64,000 nt of DNA from Pristionchus mayeri (taxonomy: Eukaryota; Nematoda; Chromadorea; Rhabditida; Neodiplogasteridae). The notes below the pieces were generated by a model that saw only the letters and a list, made by a program, of their open reading frames with translations, did no database searches and had not been told where the DNA came from. The position numbers and the translations under genes are program-made. Positions 44,401 through 56,900 of the stretch are shown piece after piece. Position 1 is the stretch's first letter. Each line of letters opens with the position of its first letter. The DNA lies in assembly GCA_036245805.1 (NCBI GenBank), contig BTRK01000003.1:38023215-38087214 (forward strand), written 5' to 3'.

Positions 44401-47400
44401 GCACGCATTGAATGCCCTCATCCGTATTTCTCTGATTTGTGCTTCAACAAGTGACCGATGTTTCTCCATGCCAGCCATGCGCACTGCACTCTTCTTTTGA
44501 TTTCGATCGATGGTTCCAGAGGTAAACTGATCCAACTTCCAAGATATTTCGCACCTTTCTTGTACTCAAACTTCGTTCTTCCATCGATCTCTATCGCTTC
44601 ACGATTTGTTTCACTGGATGTGAGTAGTGTGGTCTTTGCCGGATGTACTTCGAGACCTACAGTGGCCACTGCATCAATCACTTTCATTAGCATTCGCTTG
44701 AGGTCAATTCGGTTCTTGGCAATCAGAAGAATGTCATCTGCGTAAGATAGAGTTGTCAACTGAACCCCGTTTACATTCAATCCGGTTTTCTCCCACTCAA
44801 TCTTATCCATTGCCATCCGTAAGACACTGTTGAAGAGTTTGGGTGATATCGTATCTCCTTGCTTCACACCTCTCCGTACATTCACTTGGACTGAGCTTTC
44901 ATTGACTTGTATTTTTGTTGTGGTCCCTTCGTAGAATCTTCTCAAAAGGTGGATCAGAGTTGAGTGGATTCCTTGCTGGGACAGGGCTTGCCATACAGCA
45001 GGCCATTCAACACGGTCGAAAGCTTTGCGAAAGTCAATGAGAGCCATGTGAATTGGCATCTGGTACTCAGTGGTCTTCTCAATCAGCTGGTGTACTGCAT
45101 GAACGTGGTCAATCGTTGAAAATCCGGGACGGAATCCAGCTTGGCTGTGGTCCTCCGCCTGCTCGAGTTGGGGAGAATTCGATTGAGAATTGCTTTCGTG
45201 GCAACCTTGCATACCACGCTTAGAAGGCTTATCGGACGGTAGTTGCTGATGTCCGTTGAGTCTCCTCCTTTGTGTAGCAATGTTACTCTTGATTCCAGCA
45301 ATTCTGGAGGTATCGAATCACCTTCAATCATTCCGTTCAACATCCGAGTGATAAGGGGAGTGACCATTGGTTCAGAGAAGACAATCATGTCAGGCTTGAC
45401 TCCATATTCGCCAGAAGAGTGACCAATCTTTAGACTTCTGATCGCAAATGCAATTTCCTCCTTCAAGAAATGCGGAAGTGATTCGTCTGTAGGTGGAATC
45501 GCATAAGGGAGAGTTATGGTAGGGCAGTAGAGATCATCGAAGAAGGACTGCACCACAGATTCGGTGTAGGTTTGCGAGGCTTGCTTAGTATTGGGGTCAA
45601 AGAAAATCATTCATTTCTTGGTCATTCCTTCTTCTTTCGTCAGTCTGGTTACACTCCTTCCCTTTCGAATCGCCTCTATCAACTTTTCTTCTTTTCTCTT
45701 CCGAATATCTTCAATGAGGCTTGCCCGTGCCGCCTTGCAACATTGCACGTATTCTATTGCTAATAGTGGATCAGTCTTCAACGTGTGCCTCTTCTCCAGT
45801 AATCTCCTTGTTGCATTTGATATTTTTGGTACTCTGTCCACATCCTTCCAACAATCTTGCGTGGTAGTCTCGACGAGGGCGACAACTGATCTGTATGCGG
45901 CAGTAGCGTCTTCGGGTGTCGGAATCTCCAAATCGCTCAAGAGATTTGCATTTATCCTATATGCTTTCCGATCAAATTCAATTGTTGTTCTCTTCCTCTT
46001 CTGCCATTTTCTCCTTTCTCCAATTTTCAACTCCATTCGAATCATCCTATGATCGCTGTCGAACTCAAAACGATTAATCACTTTGCAATTCTGGACAGAC
46101 GACGTTCTGGGACCAATCAGAAAATCGATTTGATGCTTGGTGACGCCGTTAGGACTTCTCCATGTCCACATTCTACGTTCTTTCGACTTGTACCACGTAT
46201 TCCAGATCTTCAATCCGTTCCGCACACACAGCTCGATCACTCTTCTCCCTCTATCGTTCATGCCGGCATAGGTGAACGGACCGACAATCGACTCCATTCC
46301 TGCTTCTCTCCTCACTCGCGCGTTCAGATCTCCGATGACAAAAGGACGATATCCGGCTGGACAGGTACGAATCGATTCCTCCACTTGGTCTATTACTTGG
46401 TCGTATTCGTCATCAGGGGAACTAGAAGTTAGGGCATAGACTGCGATCAGGTGCAGTTTGAGAGTGGGCAGCTGGAGCACTGCTACTCTGTCGTTTACGG
46501 CTGCAAACTTGATCGAGTTTGAAAATCTATCTCTAACAACGAAGGCAACGCCTCGATGTGCCTGTGTGCCTCCGCTATGAAAGAGAGTGGAAGAGGAAAG
46601 CGGTAAACCGACCGTCCCTCGTCCAGCAATCCTTGCCTCCGTTAGACAAACGACGTCGAAGCGGATTTTGAGTAGGGCCCTGTACAGTTCCTCCTGTCGA
46701 GTCTTCGAGGAGAGCGAGCGGACGTTGAGGTTGCCGATGATGAACGGAATCCGGCTGCCCATGACGGTGCTACGACCCCTGCCACACCAACGGCACGTGG
46801 GGAAGGACGCCTGGATGAAGGGACGACGGAGGAAAGACGCGCTCAGCCGCTCGTCGCCCGCGCAGAGAACAGGAAAGCACAAAAAAGCACAAAAAAAGGA
46901 AAACAAGCACATTTGTATGAAAATTACTCTCTTGTCTCTTGATTTTGCGCATTTTTGAAAGTAACCCAATGCCTCAATGACCACCTCAGTGACCAACCTT
47001 CATAAGCATGTCGAGAAGAGGTCGAAGATGAGGACGCACTGCAGCCAGTGAATCTCGAGTGTACGAGTGAACGAGATGCTCGAGGCAGGAGAGGGAGAGA
47101 ACAGCCGTATCCCTATCGACTTCCGAACCTCCGCCGCGCGCAGACAATTAAATTGGCACTTCTTCGGTTTCTGACCATCCCCCTCCCTCATCTAGTCCAC
47201 TCAGTTCTACGTTTTAATTCCTGACTTTCGGCCGATCTACCCCCTCAATCCCGGGCGGGGACTGTATAAGAGAGGGGGGGGGGGTGGCTAGAAAAGGGAG
47301 AACCGCCAATAAATTGATATGTTACTACTTCGATGAAATATTTCAGATTTACGCAAATTATTCCGCTGTACATTTTATTTAAATGCTGAGACATTAATTA

Positions 47401-50400
47401 CGCACCTCGATTAGCTTCTCCACAACGGGGTGGTAACCAGTCCATGGCGTATCTTTTCTGTTTACCCTTGTTCTGACCCAATCCAGGGCTGCCTCCAATC
47501 CCTCGAGCGTATCAAGTCGGATTTCCGGATCCGTGTGAGAGAGAGCTCGTAGAAGGAAGGGAGTGAGTGAGGAGGTCGGGACGACCCAAGGCGTCACTCT
47601 GAATGAGAAACAGATTAAACAAAATCACGAATTTCACGCAGTAGGAGAACTATCATTCGTCAATATTGCTACTTCAACAATGTAGTAGCATGTGGTCAGT
47701 CTTTGGTAGGGAAAATGCGGGCTCTCGTGCTGAAGCCCAGATCGAAACTTTTTTAAAACTAATATTTTTAATGTTTCAATGCACGTTGAGCGGTCAATTC
47801 GTAATGATGATTTTAATATTGGCGCTATTCTTAGAATGAGTGCTACCAACCTTCACTGTTTCCCTATCCCCATCTAACCCCTCCTATACGATCTGGGCTT
47901 CAGCACAAGAGCCAACATGCGAAACAGATTGAAGCGTGCAGATCGCTTCCCGGATGAATTGGAGTGCTTCACGAATAGCACTTGGCTCATTCGATGTGAG
48001 TAGCGGTGTCAGGTAATTCCTCAACAGATTCCACTGCTGAATGCCCGTTTTCTTATCTGCAAAACCGTGTTGAGTCCGGGAACATTGCACTATTATAAAT
48101 GATAATGCGAATTATTAAATTTCAACTAAACAAAATATAATGCAAATTCTCACCGAATTTATCGGTTGACGCCCGTGCAATTTTGGCGATTATCTCTGCC
48201 CTCTTATCCTTGTTAGTCTCCTCCTTCAGTCTCTGTAATATTTACGGTATTGTTCGAGATTTAACAATGTCTAAATGATACAGATATTGCCGCATTATTC
48301 AATTGAATTTAAAATGTTTCGTTCGTGAGAGCCTCGAAGTATCAACAGTACATGAGCAGATATTGATGGTTGCTAGAGCAGTGAATCAAAAACATTCAGG
48401 AAAATGTCAGACGAGATAATGAACCGATGAGGTCGTTGTTGAAGGTATCTTTCTTGGCCGCCTTGCTGCTTCCCGAGGTCGATTTATCGGATGATCGAGA
48501 AGGTGCAGATCGAACCGAGCTCGATGCCTGCACACTTCCATTTCAGGAAAACGACGTTATCTCGGCTGGGAAATATGACGCCATGTCGCTTTTTATGTAT
48601 CAATGGTGTTATGGGGACGTTATCTGGCATAGGACCATGGAAACATATTGAAGTATTATTCTCGAGGTCGTGAACTATACCTTGCTGGATTCAGTCGCTC
48701 TCTTGGGAGATGCCTGGGCGATAGGCGACGGAGATCGATCTGAGCTACGGGGAGAAGTCGAGGTCGGAGGAGTGCTGGCGAGATCACCCGATGGAGCGGC
48801 AACCTAAAATGAGCAGGATTGATTTTAATAGCGAATCGAAGCAAATTCTCGGATTTGATAAAAGCTGCAAAATGAGTTTTCCGGTATGTAGTGCATGATG
48901 TCAGTCTAGTTTGTAGATTTCTCAAAATTCCTACTATTTTTTCTGTATAATCTTACTAAGATACACATATTGATAGATCAAATTTATATATCAATGGAAA
49001 TCCCGCCCCGAGCGATACACATATTGATGGATCAAAGGCGGAATGATGTCATAGGTCTCATCCGACCTAGTACCGTACGTTACCTTCGAGGACTGCGAGG
49101 AGTTATCGATCGATCGAGAGGAGCAAAGCGAAAAATGATGGGGAGAAGAAGGAGGCGTGGCTTCGAGAGAAGTACGGGACGAAATCTGCGACAACTTGAT
49201 TTAGAAATATTGAATAAGTTATCATTTTGTTTCCAAACACAAAATTGAAAATGGCGAATGAAAATATTGGAAGCATACCTCAGGTGCGTATTTGGCCAGA
49301 CCCGAGACCATTTCCGCTCCCCATTTCCTCATCTCGATCAGTGAGCAGTACGCGGGAAGGAGAGCACGGACAGGAGCGAGGAACGACGAACCGAACATTA
49401 GGAATTTCTCTATCATTCTCTTTTTTGCAACCCCTGCTCTCATCTTACTATGTCACTTTTACTCATCACTGTGGGGAGAATCAAACTATTCTGTACCACA
49501 ACACATTTTTGTTAAGACCTCAATCGACATTGTTGAGCACTAATTGTTGACGGAATCCAGTACTCCAATGTATGCAATGTTTTTCTATCGTTATGTGAAT
49601 TGGAAAACCCGATCAAATACCGTGCAATCAACTTTATATTGATGTATAATTTTTAAAAAGAACAAAAAAGGTAGTACCTTGCATCCAGAAAGTAGGAGTT
49701 CTCCGCAGGCCGTGGCAATGCTATCCGCGTATGCCTCCTCTTCTCGTTCTCTTCACGTTTCAACCGAACGCTGCAATTGATTTCGCCTCTCTCCCCCCTT
49801 TCTCTCACCGGCTAGAGTTGATAGCATGAGAAAAATATTTTACCCACCTTGATCTTTGATCTATCAACTAGCTGTGCGATTTGTTTCTGTAGCATTTGAC
49901 CGATTTCGCCCACTTCCTTCGCGGAAATACCCTACGAGGGTGTATTTTTATAATTATTTATTCATTTTTCGTAACCGTAACTTAGGAGGTACAATGCATG
50001 TATTTTTTCCCGGAACTCACATCACGTCCAATTTGCACAATCGATAGATTGAGTGAGTTGATCAAGTCAGCGATCCGGTCGTTTGGAGTGATAGAGTGTT
50101 CGTGGATTTCTATCAGCAGGGCAGCAGCGAAATCCCTCCAGAGAGATTGGGCCTTACTTGCACCTGAATGGGACAAAGTACCACTCGCCCTCTCATACGT
50201 TCTGATGAAGATGATACGGTACGAGTCAAGCAATGGGTATCATCGAAGAAGGAAGTTTTCGAAAGGGAAAAGTGGTAGCAAACATGTTATGGGAAGATTT
50301 ATTTAACTTACACATCTAATTCGGAGTCATACAGCTATCGAAAGTGATGCAAAAATGGATGTGATTGATTTGTGATGATATTTTATCTCTGATTCTTTCG

Positions 50401-52192
50401 ATACCTTGCATTCCGATGGTCTTCAGTAGTAGAGGAAGGTACTCCAATGACCAGTCGGTCGCATTGTCACAGTCCGTGAGGCGAATCAATCTATGTACGA
50501 GGGTTTCCAGAATGAGGGAATATCGGGCAACCGCACCTGGTAGGCGTTCATCAATTAGATGAAGTTGATCTTTGATCTCTAGATTACTGAACATAGCTCG
50601 TGTTAAAAACAGATAACCTTTAGTACTGTGTGATAATACTGTGTGATAGTACTTTAAATATAATATTTGAATAATATGCACAAAAACAGATCCTACTTTG
50701 CCAAAGGCCAAAGATCAACTGACCTCCGTGAGTCTCTGTCAAGAATTTAATGAGAGTTCCAGCCAGATTGCGCACCGTAGCCAGGCCATAGCTACAGCTC
50801 GCTGAAAATTGAATCATGAGAAGTTAGTATTAGAGAGGTACTCACAAAATATATGAAATTTGACAAAAATACCTTGTTTTTTTATTTTTTTCTCCTAGAT
50901 ATTACATGAAGGTGCTGTTCTCACCACATACGGTTGAACATATCCGGAAAACCTTAGCGTTAGGGGAAATACAACCGGTTCGCGATCATCGAGGTTACGG
51001 TTGGGGAATAAGAGACTATGAACTCGCCGTGGCTCGGATTTCCAGTCTCTAATACGATGATGAGCATGGGCAGGAATTCGGGCAGAAGAGGTAAGAAGGA
51101 TGGGCCCATTTCACACGCGAGAATTCTGAAAATATATATGAAAATATAACTTTTTCGAATTTAAAACAACTTTGAAACATTTGAACATCACTGAATAGCA
51201 ATGTTAAATTAGCCAGGAAAAATATGGGTATTGTTTCATTGAGAGAGGTTGAAATGCCATAAACAGCACCTGAAATCCGCATCGATCGGGAAGCTCTCAT
51301 TTCCACAGGGGTCAGGGAGGAGAGAGTAGAAATTGCTGAGCAGCGCCCGCATGAACTGAATGAGGTATTATTTATTCAATATTATTATTAGTTTGCTAGT
51401 TATTTTTTTATTATTTAAAAAAATCAACGACATCGGTAAATTACCGTACCATATCTGGCGTCGTCAGTTCGTCAACTCGGCCTTCCTTCACTCCCTTGGC
51501 GCCTGCATGTAGAAACTTGGCCAGGTACTAAATACGATACAGTTATCGATTATAGTATCCTGAAGAGACTTATCACAAACTGATGGATTTGAAAAATACT
51601 AATCATTTCTCGTATTTCCCTCCGAAAATATCGGTCTACTCGTTGTAACCGAAGCTAGTTTGACTGGACATATTGTTCATCGATCAACGGTTACAGTATC
51701 CGGCACTGATCACAAACTGATTTTCGTCGAACTTCACCTCTTTCTCGAAGATGAGAATTATGAAGTTCTTTAGACGGGTCGGAGACCATTTGAGAGAGGT
51801 TATTCAGCGGCAGGTCGTCATACTTCATTTTCTGAGAAGATTTCAATTTAAAATAAATAAATAAATAATGTTTGCTATAGAGGGGTGGCAGGTCAACGCT
51901 TCTTCATGATAGATAATTTAGGTAATGTAGGGATCAAAGACACAACTCGTCGTCCACAAATTCTTGCCGAGTTTATTTGTGATTGGTTATTTACAACAAA
52001 AAATAATTTGCTATATACCTGACTATTGATGGCAGATGCAACAGTGTTGGATTGTAAAGTGACAATTGGCTGTGCTCGCTTCGTGCTCAAAATGTTCACT
52101 GTATGATTGCCCGTGCAATGCTACCGTACCCCATGTGAAGATTGACTGCTGAGATCACTTCACGGAGCGTCGCATGTGGATTGAACGTGTTG
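41408..52192 (-). CDS. Large multi-exon alpha-solenoid (HEAT-like) protein
   Basis: At least 23 exons on minus, many joined in exact phase: 51527-51450, 51355-51270, 50578-50405, 50163-50021, 49931-49848, 49737-49678, 49407-49279, 49194-49084, 48803-48681, 48527-48425, 48232-48154, 48056-47890, about 47597-47402, about 47060-47000, 43329-43192, about 43030-42950, 42845-42740, 42641-42537, 42169-42053, 41808-41692 and 41449-41408. The protein is rich in leucine helices (GPSFLPLLPEFLPMLIIVLE, LAPVRALLPAYCSLIEMRKW, LTPFLLRALSHTDPEIRLD), as in HEAT/ARM scaffolds. A Ser/Pro-rich linker (exons 49194-48425) splits two solenoid halves. A scaffold, transport or cytoskeletal role is possible; I cannot name the family. 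The 5' end is unresolved, and a few junctions (near 51.8, 48.4 and 47.0 kb) do not fit in phase. An RTE-like element lies in the intron at 43330-46999. One intron (after 42053) seems to use a GC donor. Confidence 0.6.
41898..41967. repeat. GAGAGAGTGTG-family hairpin in an intron
   Basis: GACTCTCTCTATATCACACA and its imperfect complement flank CTCTCTCG and CGAGAGAG cores around a TTTGACC-type loop. It sits in an intron of the solenoid gene. Confidence 0.6.
43433..43518. mobile_element. Short MITE, family A relative
   Basis: The left end GCACTAGGGCAGCCGAGAAC faces GTTCTCGTCCGAGTGC. The interior has GACCTCATGCCGC opposite a GGCATGACGTCAT block. About 86 bp. Confidence 0.5.
43747..43926. mobile_element. 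180-bp MITE, family A, with perfect termini
   Basis: Starts GGCACTAGGTCGGATGAGA and ends with the exact reverse complement TCTCATCCGACCTAGTGCC. It is the same length as the element at 40471-40650 and shares interior sequence with it. It is not autonomous. It lies about 45 bp from the apparent 3' end of the RTE-like element. Confidence 0.75.
44020..45610 (-). pseudogene. RTE reverse transcriptase and C-terminal part
   Basis: Three frames in series cover the RT (NYRPISLLSVVCKVATKAIL in the first; FRKAFDRVEWPAVWQAL, GVKQGDTISPKLF and SYADD in the second) and the C-terminal region (STVLYGCECW, then GRPRERWG). Frame changes lie near 45.17 kb and 44.45 kb. The stop is at 44020-44022. Confidence 0.75.
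45611..46762 (-). pseudogene. RTE endonuclease domain
   Basis: APE-like endonuclease of the retrotransposon, which nicks target DNA to prime reverse transcription. Seen: the N-terminal NLNVRSLSSKTRQEELYRAL, catalytic-type E in LTEARIAG, D and N in IGDLNARV, and H in SDHRMIRME. The frame stops at TGA 45613-45611 before the RT region, with the same frame continuing afterwards. Confidence 0.75.
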
Positions 52193-53996
52193 CTGTAAAA
52201 TGATGGTGGAAGCAACAAGAGTCAACAAGACGTCGGAAATCTGCCATCAACTTTCGAAGATCTACTTAATCTGTTGCACCCTATCATGGTGGATAAAGAA
52301 ATCGAATTGGATTGAATTGAAAACTCAATTGCAAACCGGGAAGGAAGCAGCGAACCTGAAGGGAATGCAGAGGGTGAAGGACTTCAGATGCAATTGAGAT
52401 ATCACTCGTACGAGTATCTGATCAAATATCAAATATCAGCGTGAAAAAAGATCAAATATCGAACCGTTTGCGTGTCTTGATCTAGGGATGAGTTCATTGC
52501 AGAGAGACAGAAATGGGCATACGACCGATTGGGAGGAGAGCGCGGGGCGGGAAATGAGCGGACGAGGGAGAGGGAGAGGGACGACGTAATGAGAAATGCA
52601 AATTGAAGTGATCAATGGTTAATCAAAATAACAATATTATCGTTCATATACAAACACGAATTCAGATCTCGTACGTGCAGTACTCAAAAACTCACCAAGG
52701 TACTTTACGCACCAAAAAATGAGAAAGGCGTCGCTTTTTACTGCGTTTTCGTGCCAATTTGCACCCCTCTCGACGTTCGTTGAGCTCATTTTTCTTATTT
52801 TCGTTGACGCTTCCCTCCGGTTTCTCATCTCGGCTCGTGGCTTGTAGGCATTTTCAGCGTCTACAAATCTCGCGGCAAAACAATAACAACCTTTAGCTAA
52901 AACAACAACTACGGTCCTAAATCCGATCAAAGTTTGACAGTTTTTCATGTTATTCCTCTCGGAATGTCCTGGATTTCCGGGGTCAGGCTAATTTCACGCT
53001 TCACTATTTCCGCCTGATTCCTTGCCCCCCGGCCGGATATAGTGCATCCACTCTGTCTCCCTTACACTTCTGACACTCAACTCTCATTATTTTTCATTAG
53101 ATTAGGCAGAAGCTCGAGTCGAGGCTACACGAGAGCACTTATAACGCTTCTTCTCTGTGTCTTGTGCTGTCGCTATCAAAGAACCAGACACATTTGGCGT
53201 GAATCTGGTTCATTTTTGTTTTGGCTCAAATACATCACTGTCAACTTGTGCAATTGCGCGTTACTATTACGCTTTTATCTGGAGATATCGTTGTTTTATT
53301 GGATTATTGGAGAGTGACTTCAAGCAAGCCAGAGATTGTGATACACGTATTTTTAGTTTCACGCGCAAATTTAACTCAAAATTCCTCCAATACGACGCCT
53401 CATTCATCTGTTTTTCTTCGATTCTCGCTCGATTTTGCAGCTGCTCTTGTTTTCTCAATTCATTTTCTCCTTTGCTGTCACGGGATCTCACGCTTAGAGA
53501 TACATCAGCCCACGCGACGAAAATTGCCTGTATAACATTTGCAATTAGTCGCTGCGGCGCACTGCAAGAGTTTGCAAGGGCTGCTCTCTTCATTTTGCGT
53601 GCTCTCTCGCTTGTCAGACCCGTTAGACAGCGAATGATTAGTGCAATTTCTGTAAGCGAAGTCATCCCTACCCACGAGTGCACGGTCACAAGACTTTTTC
53701 TCTCCCGACCTCCGCACTATATAGCTAGTCAGAGAAAATGAGAGAGTGTGGCAAAGTGAGAGAGTAAGATCACCTCCCTTCCCTCCTCAATTAGACTAAC
53801 AGCGCCGTCGTTGCCCTATCCTGCTGTGCCTCTCTTTCAATTTGGGCGCAGCACCAGGCGCTCTCTCACTTTTCCACACTCTCTCGCTTTCTCTAACCGA
53901 CGAGATCGTGTGCGAGAGTGAGATACTTAGCATCTCTCGACGCTGCGAGTTAACGAGCGACCGACTGACCGTAAAAAGGCAGCCGAAGCGCCCGAA
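52193..53996. other. Region between divergent genes
   Basis: This lies between the minus-strand solenoid gene and the plus-strand gene starting at 53997, so it should hold both promoters. A minus frame at 52789-52696 starting MSSTNVERGANWHEN with a GTGAGT donor could be the first solenoid exon, but its phase does not fit the next exon. Hairpins of the GAGAGAGT family occur near 53866-53924. Confidence 0.35.
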
Positions 53997-56900
53997 ATGG
54001 CTACGAAAGGGTGGGCGGAGCCTGCGACCAGTCCGCTGCTCGAAATCAAGATCGACGAGTGCATGCTGCGGCAGCTTAGCCAGGTTTACCTCGTTTTTGT
54101 TCTTGTTGTTGTTGTTTTCCTGTCAAATCAGCCTTGTTTTAAGAAGAATATGGTGCTCCCGGCATCTAAATCGCACAGCAATCGCAGCAGGCACGCTCAG
54201 AGCTCGAAAGGCCAGTCTTTCTAATTTTAGTTTATGTTTTAGAAAAGTGGATCGCTGACGAACACAATGATTTATTCATGAATACTTCTATTGAAACACA
54301 TTCTGAAAATACAATAAAAAAATTGACTGGATCGAATCAGATCGAAATTGGATTGCATATGTTTCAGAGATTCGATAAATTCTGAACTATTTATTGAGTG
54401 TGATTTCTCTTATTCCTTGCGCTAATAATTCAAATAATATTTCAAACAAAAATAATGTAGATTTAAGCAAAAGCAGCAAATTATTCTAGCGTCATGTATT
54501 TGACGGATAATTATATGCGACCAAACATCGAAAAAAACAGCGAGAGCGAAATTATTTCCTCTTGCTCCTCATTATTTAGCCAAAACAATTGTCGTATATA
54601 TTTAGAAAAAAAGGAAGGAATATATTGTTATGCAAACAATCGAATTTATGCACACAATCGGTATCCCTTTTAACACACGATCCCTCATAAGTGATCTTCC
54701 CACTTCGAGCGAACAATAATAAATTACAAAACCAAATTGTTCAGGCTCGAGTATTATCCTTCCTTCTCGTTATCTACACTCTCCGTCATTGTTAAAGGAG
54801 GAGTAAAGGCAAACGCGCGCCCGGTTGACATATGTTTCAATTAGAGGAGATCTCTCTTCAATTCGCGTGCTCTGTCGCTCGTTGCTTGAGCTTTCCCTGA
54901 TTTTTCTCCCCGCCAACTACCGATAGATCTGTTAGTAATGAAGCTATCAATGTGAAAATTTCTGAGCTTCTTATCGTTGGGAAGATCTAAACCATACATA
55001 TGAGAGCTTCAAAAATTGAATTTTGCCTTTGCTCCTCCATTAATTTAATGCACAACTAACTTGACATACTATACATCTATACATCAATGTTCTTCTGTTC
55101 AGGCTCGAATAAAAAGCAACCTGCATCTCTTTCCACCCCGTTCATCCCGTCGAAGCATCACGCGATGCGTCCCAGCATAGTCGTCAGTATGGACCTGCCT
55201 AGCATCGGTAATGTTACATTTAATTTTTCAAACTTTTTTTTTTGTATATTTATTAGGTTGTTGCAAAAGTCCTGTGGTTTTTTGTGTCCGCACTTTGAAC
55301 AATCATAACTCGCGTGTCTCAAATCTTAATCGCCAACAAACATAATATTGTTTAGGGGTATGCTTGAACTTTGTTCACACATATTTCAATCAAACCGATC
55401 TTGCCACCAACGCAAGAAATTATGATTTACCCAAATGCAAACAGTTGACCAAATTTTGCTTTAAATTTATTTCTCTAGATATTTGGAAGGAAAATCCAAG
55501 AAACAACTTCATATTGTTAGCTGAGAAGTAGCATTGATATTCTTTTAAAAAATAAGTTAGACCTGCCATGTGAGTGGGTTTGAACCAAATTACATGATTG
55601 CAAAAATATGAGCAGACCTAGGCTGCATGTGACTTGTACCTTCTTTTCTGAATGGAAGACCAAGCATACAGGCTCCGTCATGTGTGCGCTGTATGCACCC
55701 GAGAAGAGGCTATATTCTCATAAAAAATATTGGAGCTTGCTTCTTCTCCGTTTCAGAAAATTTGAATTTCTTATTTTTCAGAAATATGCAAAATCAACAC
55801 CGAAATGCAACAATGTAGTCATGTCTAGATCAATGCATTCCTCGAAAGGGTGTAACTTCCAGCATCCATGAGAAAAAGTGTTTATAGGGTAAAGGTTGGG
55901 GCTTCATATAACCACCATAGTTTGAGCATTCATGCTTCAGAGAAAACAGAAAATTGAAAAATGTTGCGTTTTCGATGGATGAATTTTCGTAATTTTAACT
56001 GGATCCTGTTCTCGCCTCTCTGATTGGGCAATGCTGATAGGGTGCGCATATGAAAGAGTATGCAAGGCCTCGTTAGTAATCAATATCCCGAAGTTCATCT
56101 ATCAATCCAACAAGAAGATGGAAGGCAAAATTTCAAAATTCCACAGGACTTATGCAACAACCTAATAACATGAGTAAGTAAGCAGTTGAGTGAACTGCTG
56201 TCAGGAAAAAACATACTTCCCCAATCCAATTCACAGTTGATTCTGTCTTGAAGGTATCACCGAAATGTCCATGAGTCTAACCAGCTATGTTTCTGGGTAA
56301 CCACTTTCGGAACTAGATGCGAGATGGGTTGTAACTAGCACAACTAGGGACTATCGCTCTCGTTTTGGACTCGGCATCGAAAATAAGCAAATTTCACGTT
56401 CCTAGTCCTCTGTGCTTTCCAACTTCCGAACCGACTCAATAATATCCGGTATGACGTCAAGTCGCATAACAACAGCTCACCCTCTGCCCACTCAATTCAT
56501 GCCCCCTTTATTGCTGCCCATCCCATTTTCCGCTTATGAAACTTGAGAATCGCCTCGGTTTGTGCAAATCCAGTGAGAAAAGTGCGTCCGGCTTATCTTC
56601 ACCCCCTTGAGAGTCGCGGTTCCTGGGAATATCTTCGCATAGTTCCTCATTTGTCTTCTCTAATCGTCTCCAGTAGGAAATGTTGCGATTCCGCCTTAAA
56701 ATCAGTAATTTTTCTTCGTTTCGTCTAATTTTCGACGTTTTCTCTTAGTTTCTCTTGTTGTCTCGCTCGATTTTGAGAGCGCGATCGCTTTCTGAGATAG
56801 GAAATCTTCAGTCCATCTCCTCTCACTTCCGAGTTTGCAACGCCTTCTCACTTCAGCTGGCTTTTCTCACATTTAGGCCAGTCCTCACATTTTCGTTTTG

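Larger units (their letters stand above)
43970..46870 (-). mobile_element. RTE-like non-LTR retrotransposon, broken
   Basis: A single reading frame on minus is split by an in-frame TGA (45613-45611) and two frameshifts (near 45.17 and 44.45 kb). From 5' to 3' it encodes an APE-type endonuclease (start near MGSRIPFIIGNLNVRS, with IGDLNARV, KHQIDFLI and SDHRMI), then a reverse transcriptase (FRKAFDRVEW, RRGVKQGDTISPKLF, catalytic YADD in LSYADDILLIA), then a C-terminal region ending in a GRPRERWGND motif. The endonuclease plus these RT motifs fit the RTE clade known from nematodes. There is no ORF1. The 3' end is short, with TGTTCTG-like repeats instead of a long poly-A. It inserted in the same orientation as the solenoid gene, within an intron. 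It cannot move by itself. Confidence 0.85.

Noticed and set aside
44075..46432. Plus-strand open frames in the RTE region
   Set aside because: Antisense shadows of the endonuclease and reverse transcriptase frames.
53157..53741. 194-codon plus-strand frame
   Set aside because: Composition is low-complexity and CT-rich, an opposing frame also exists, and there is no domain or splice context.
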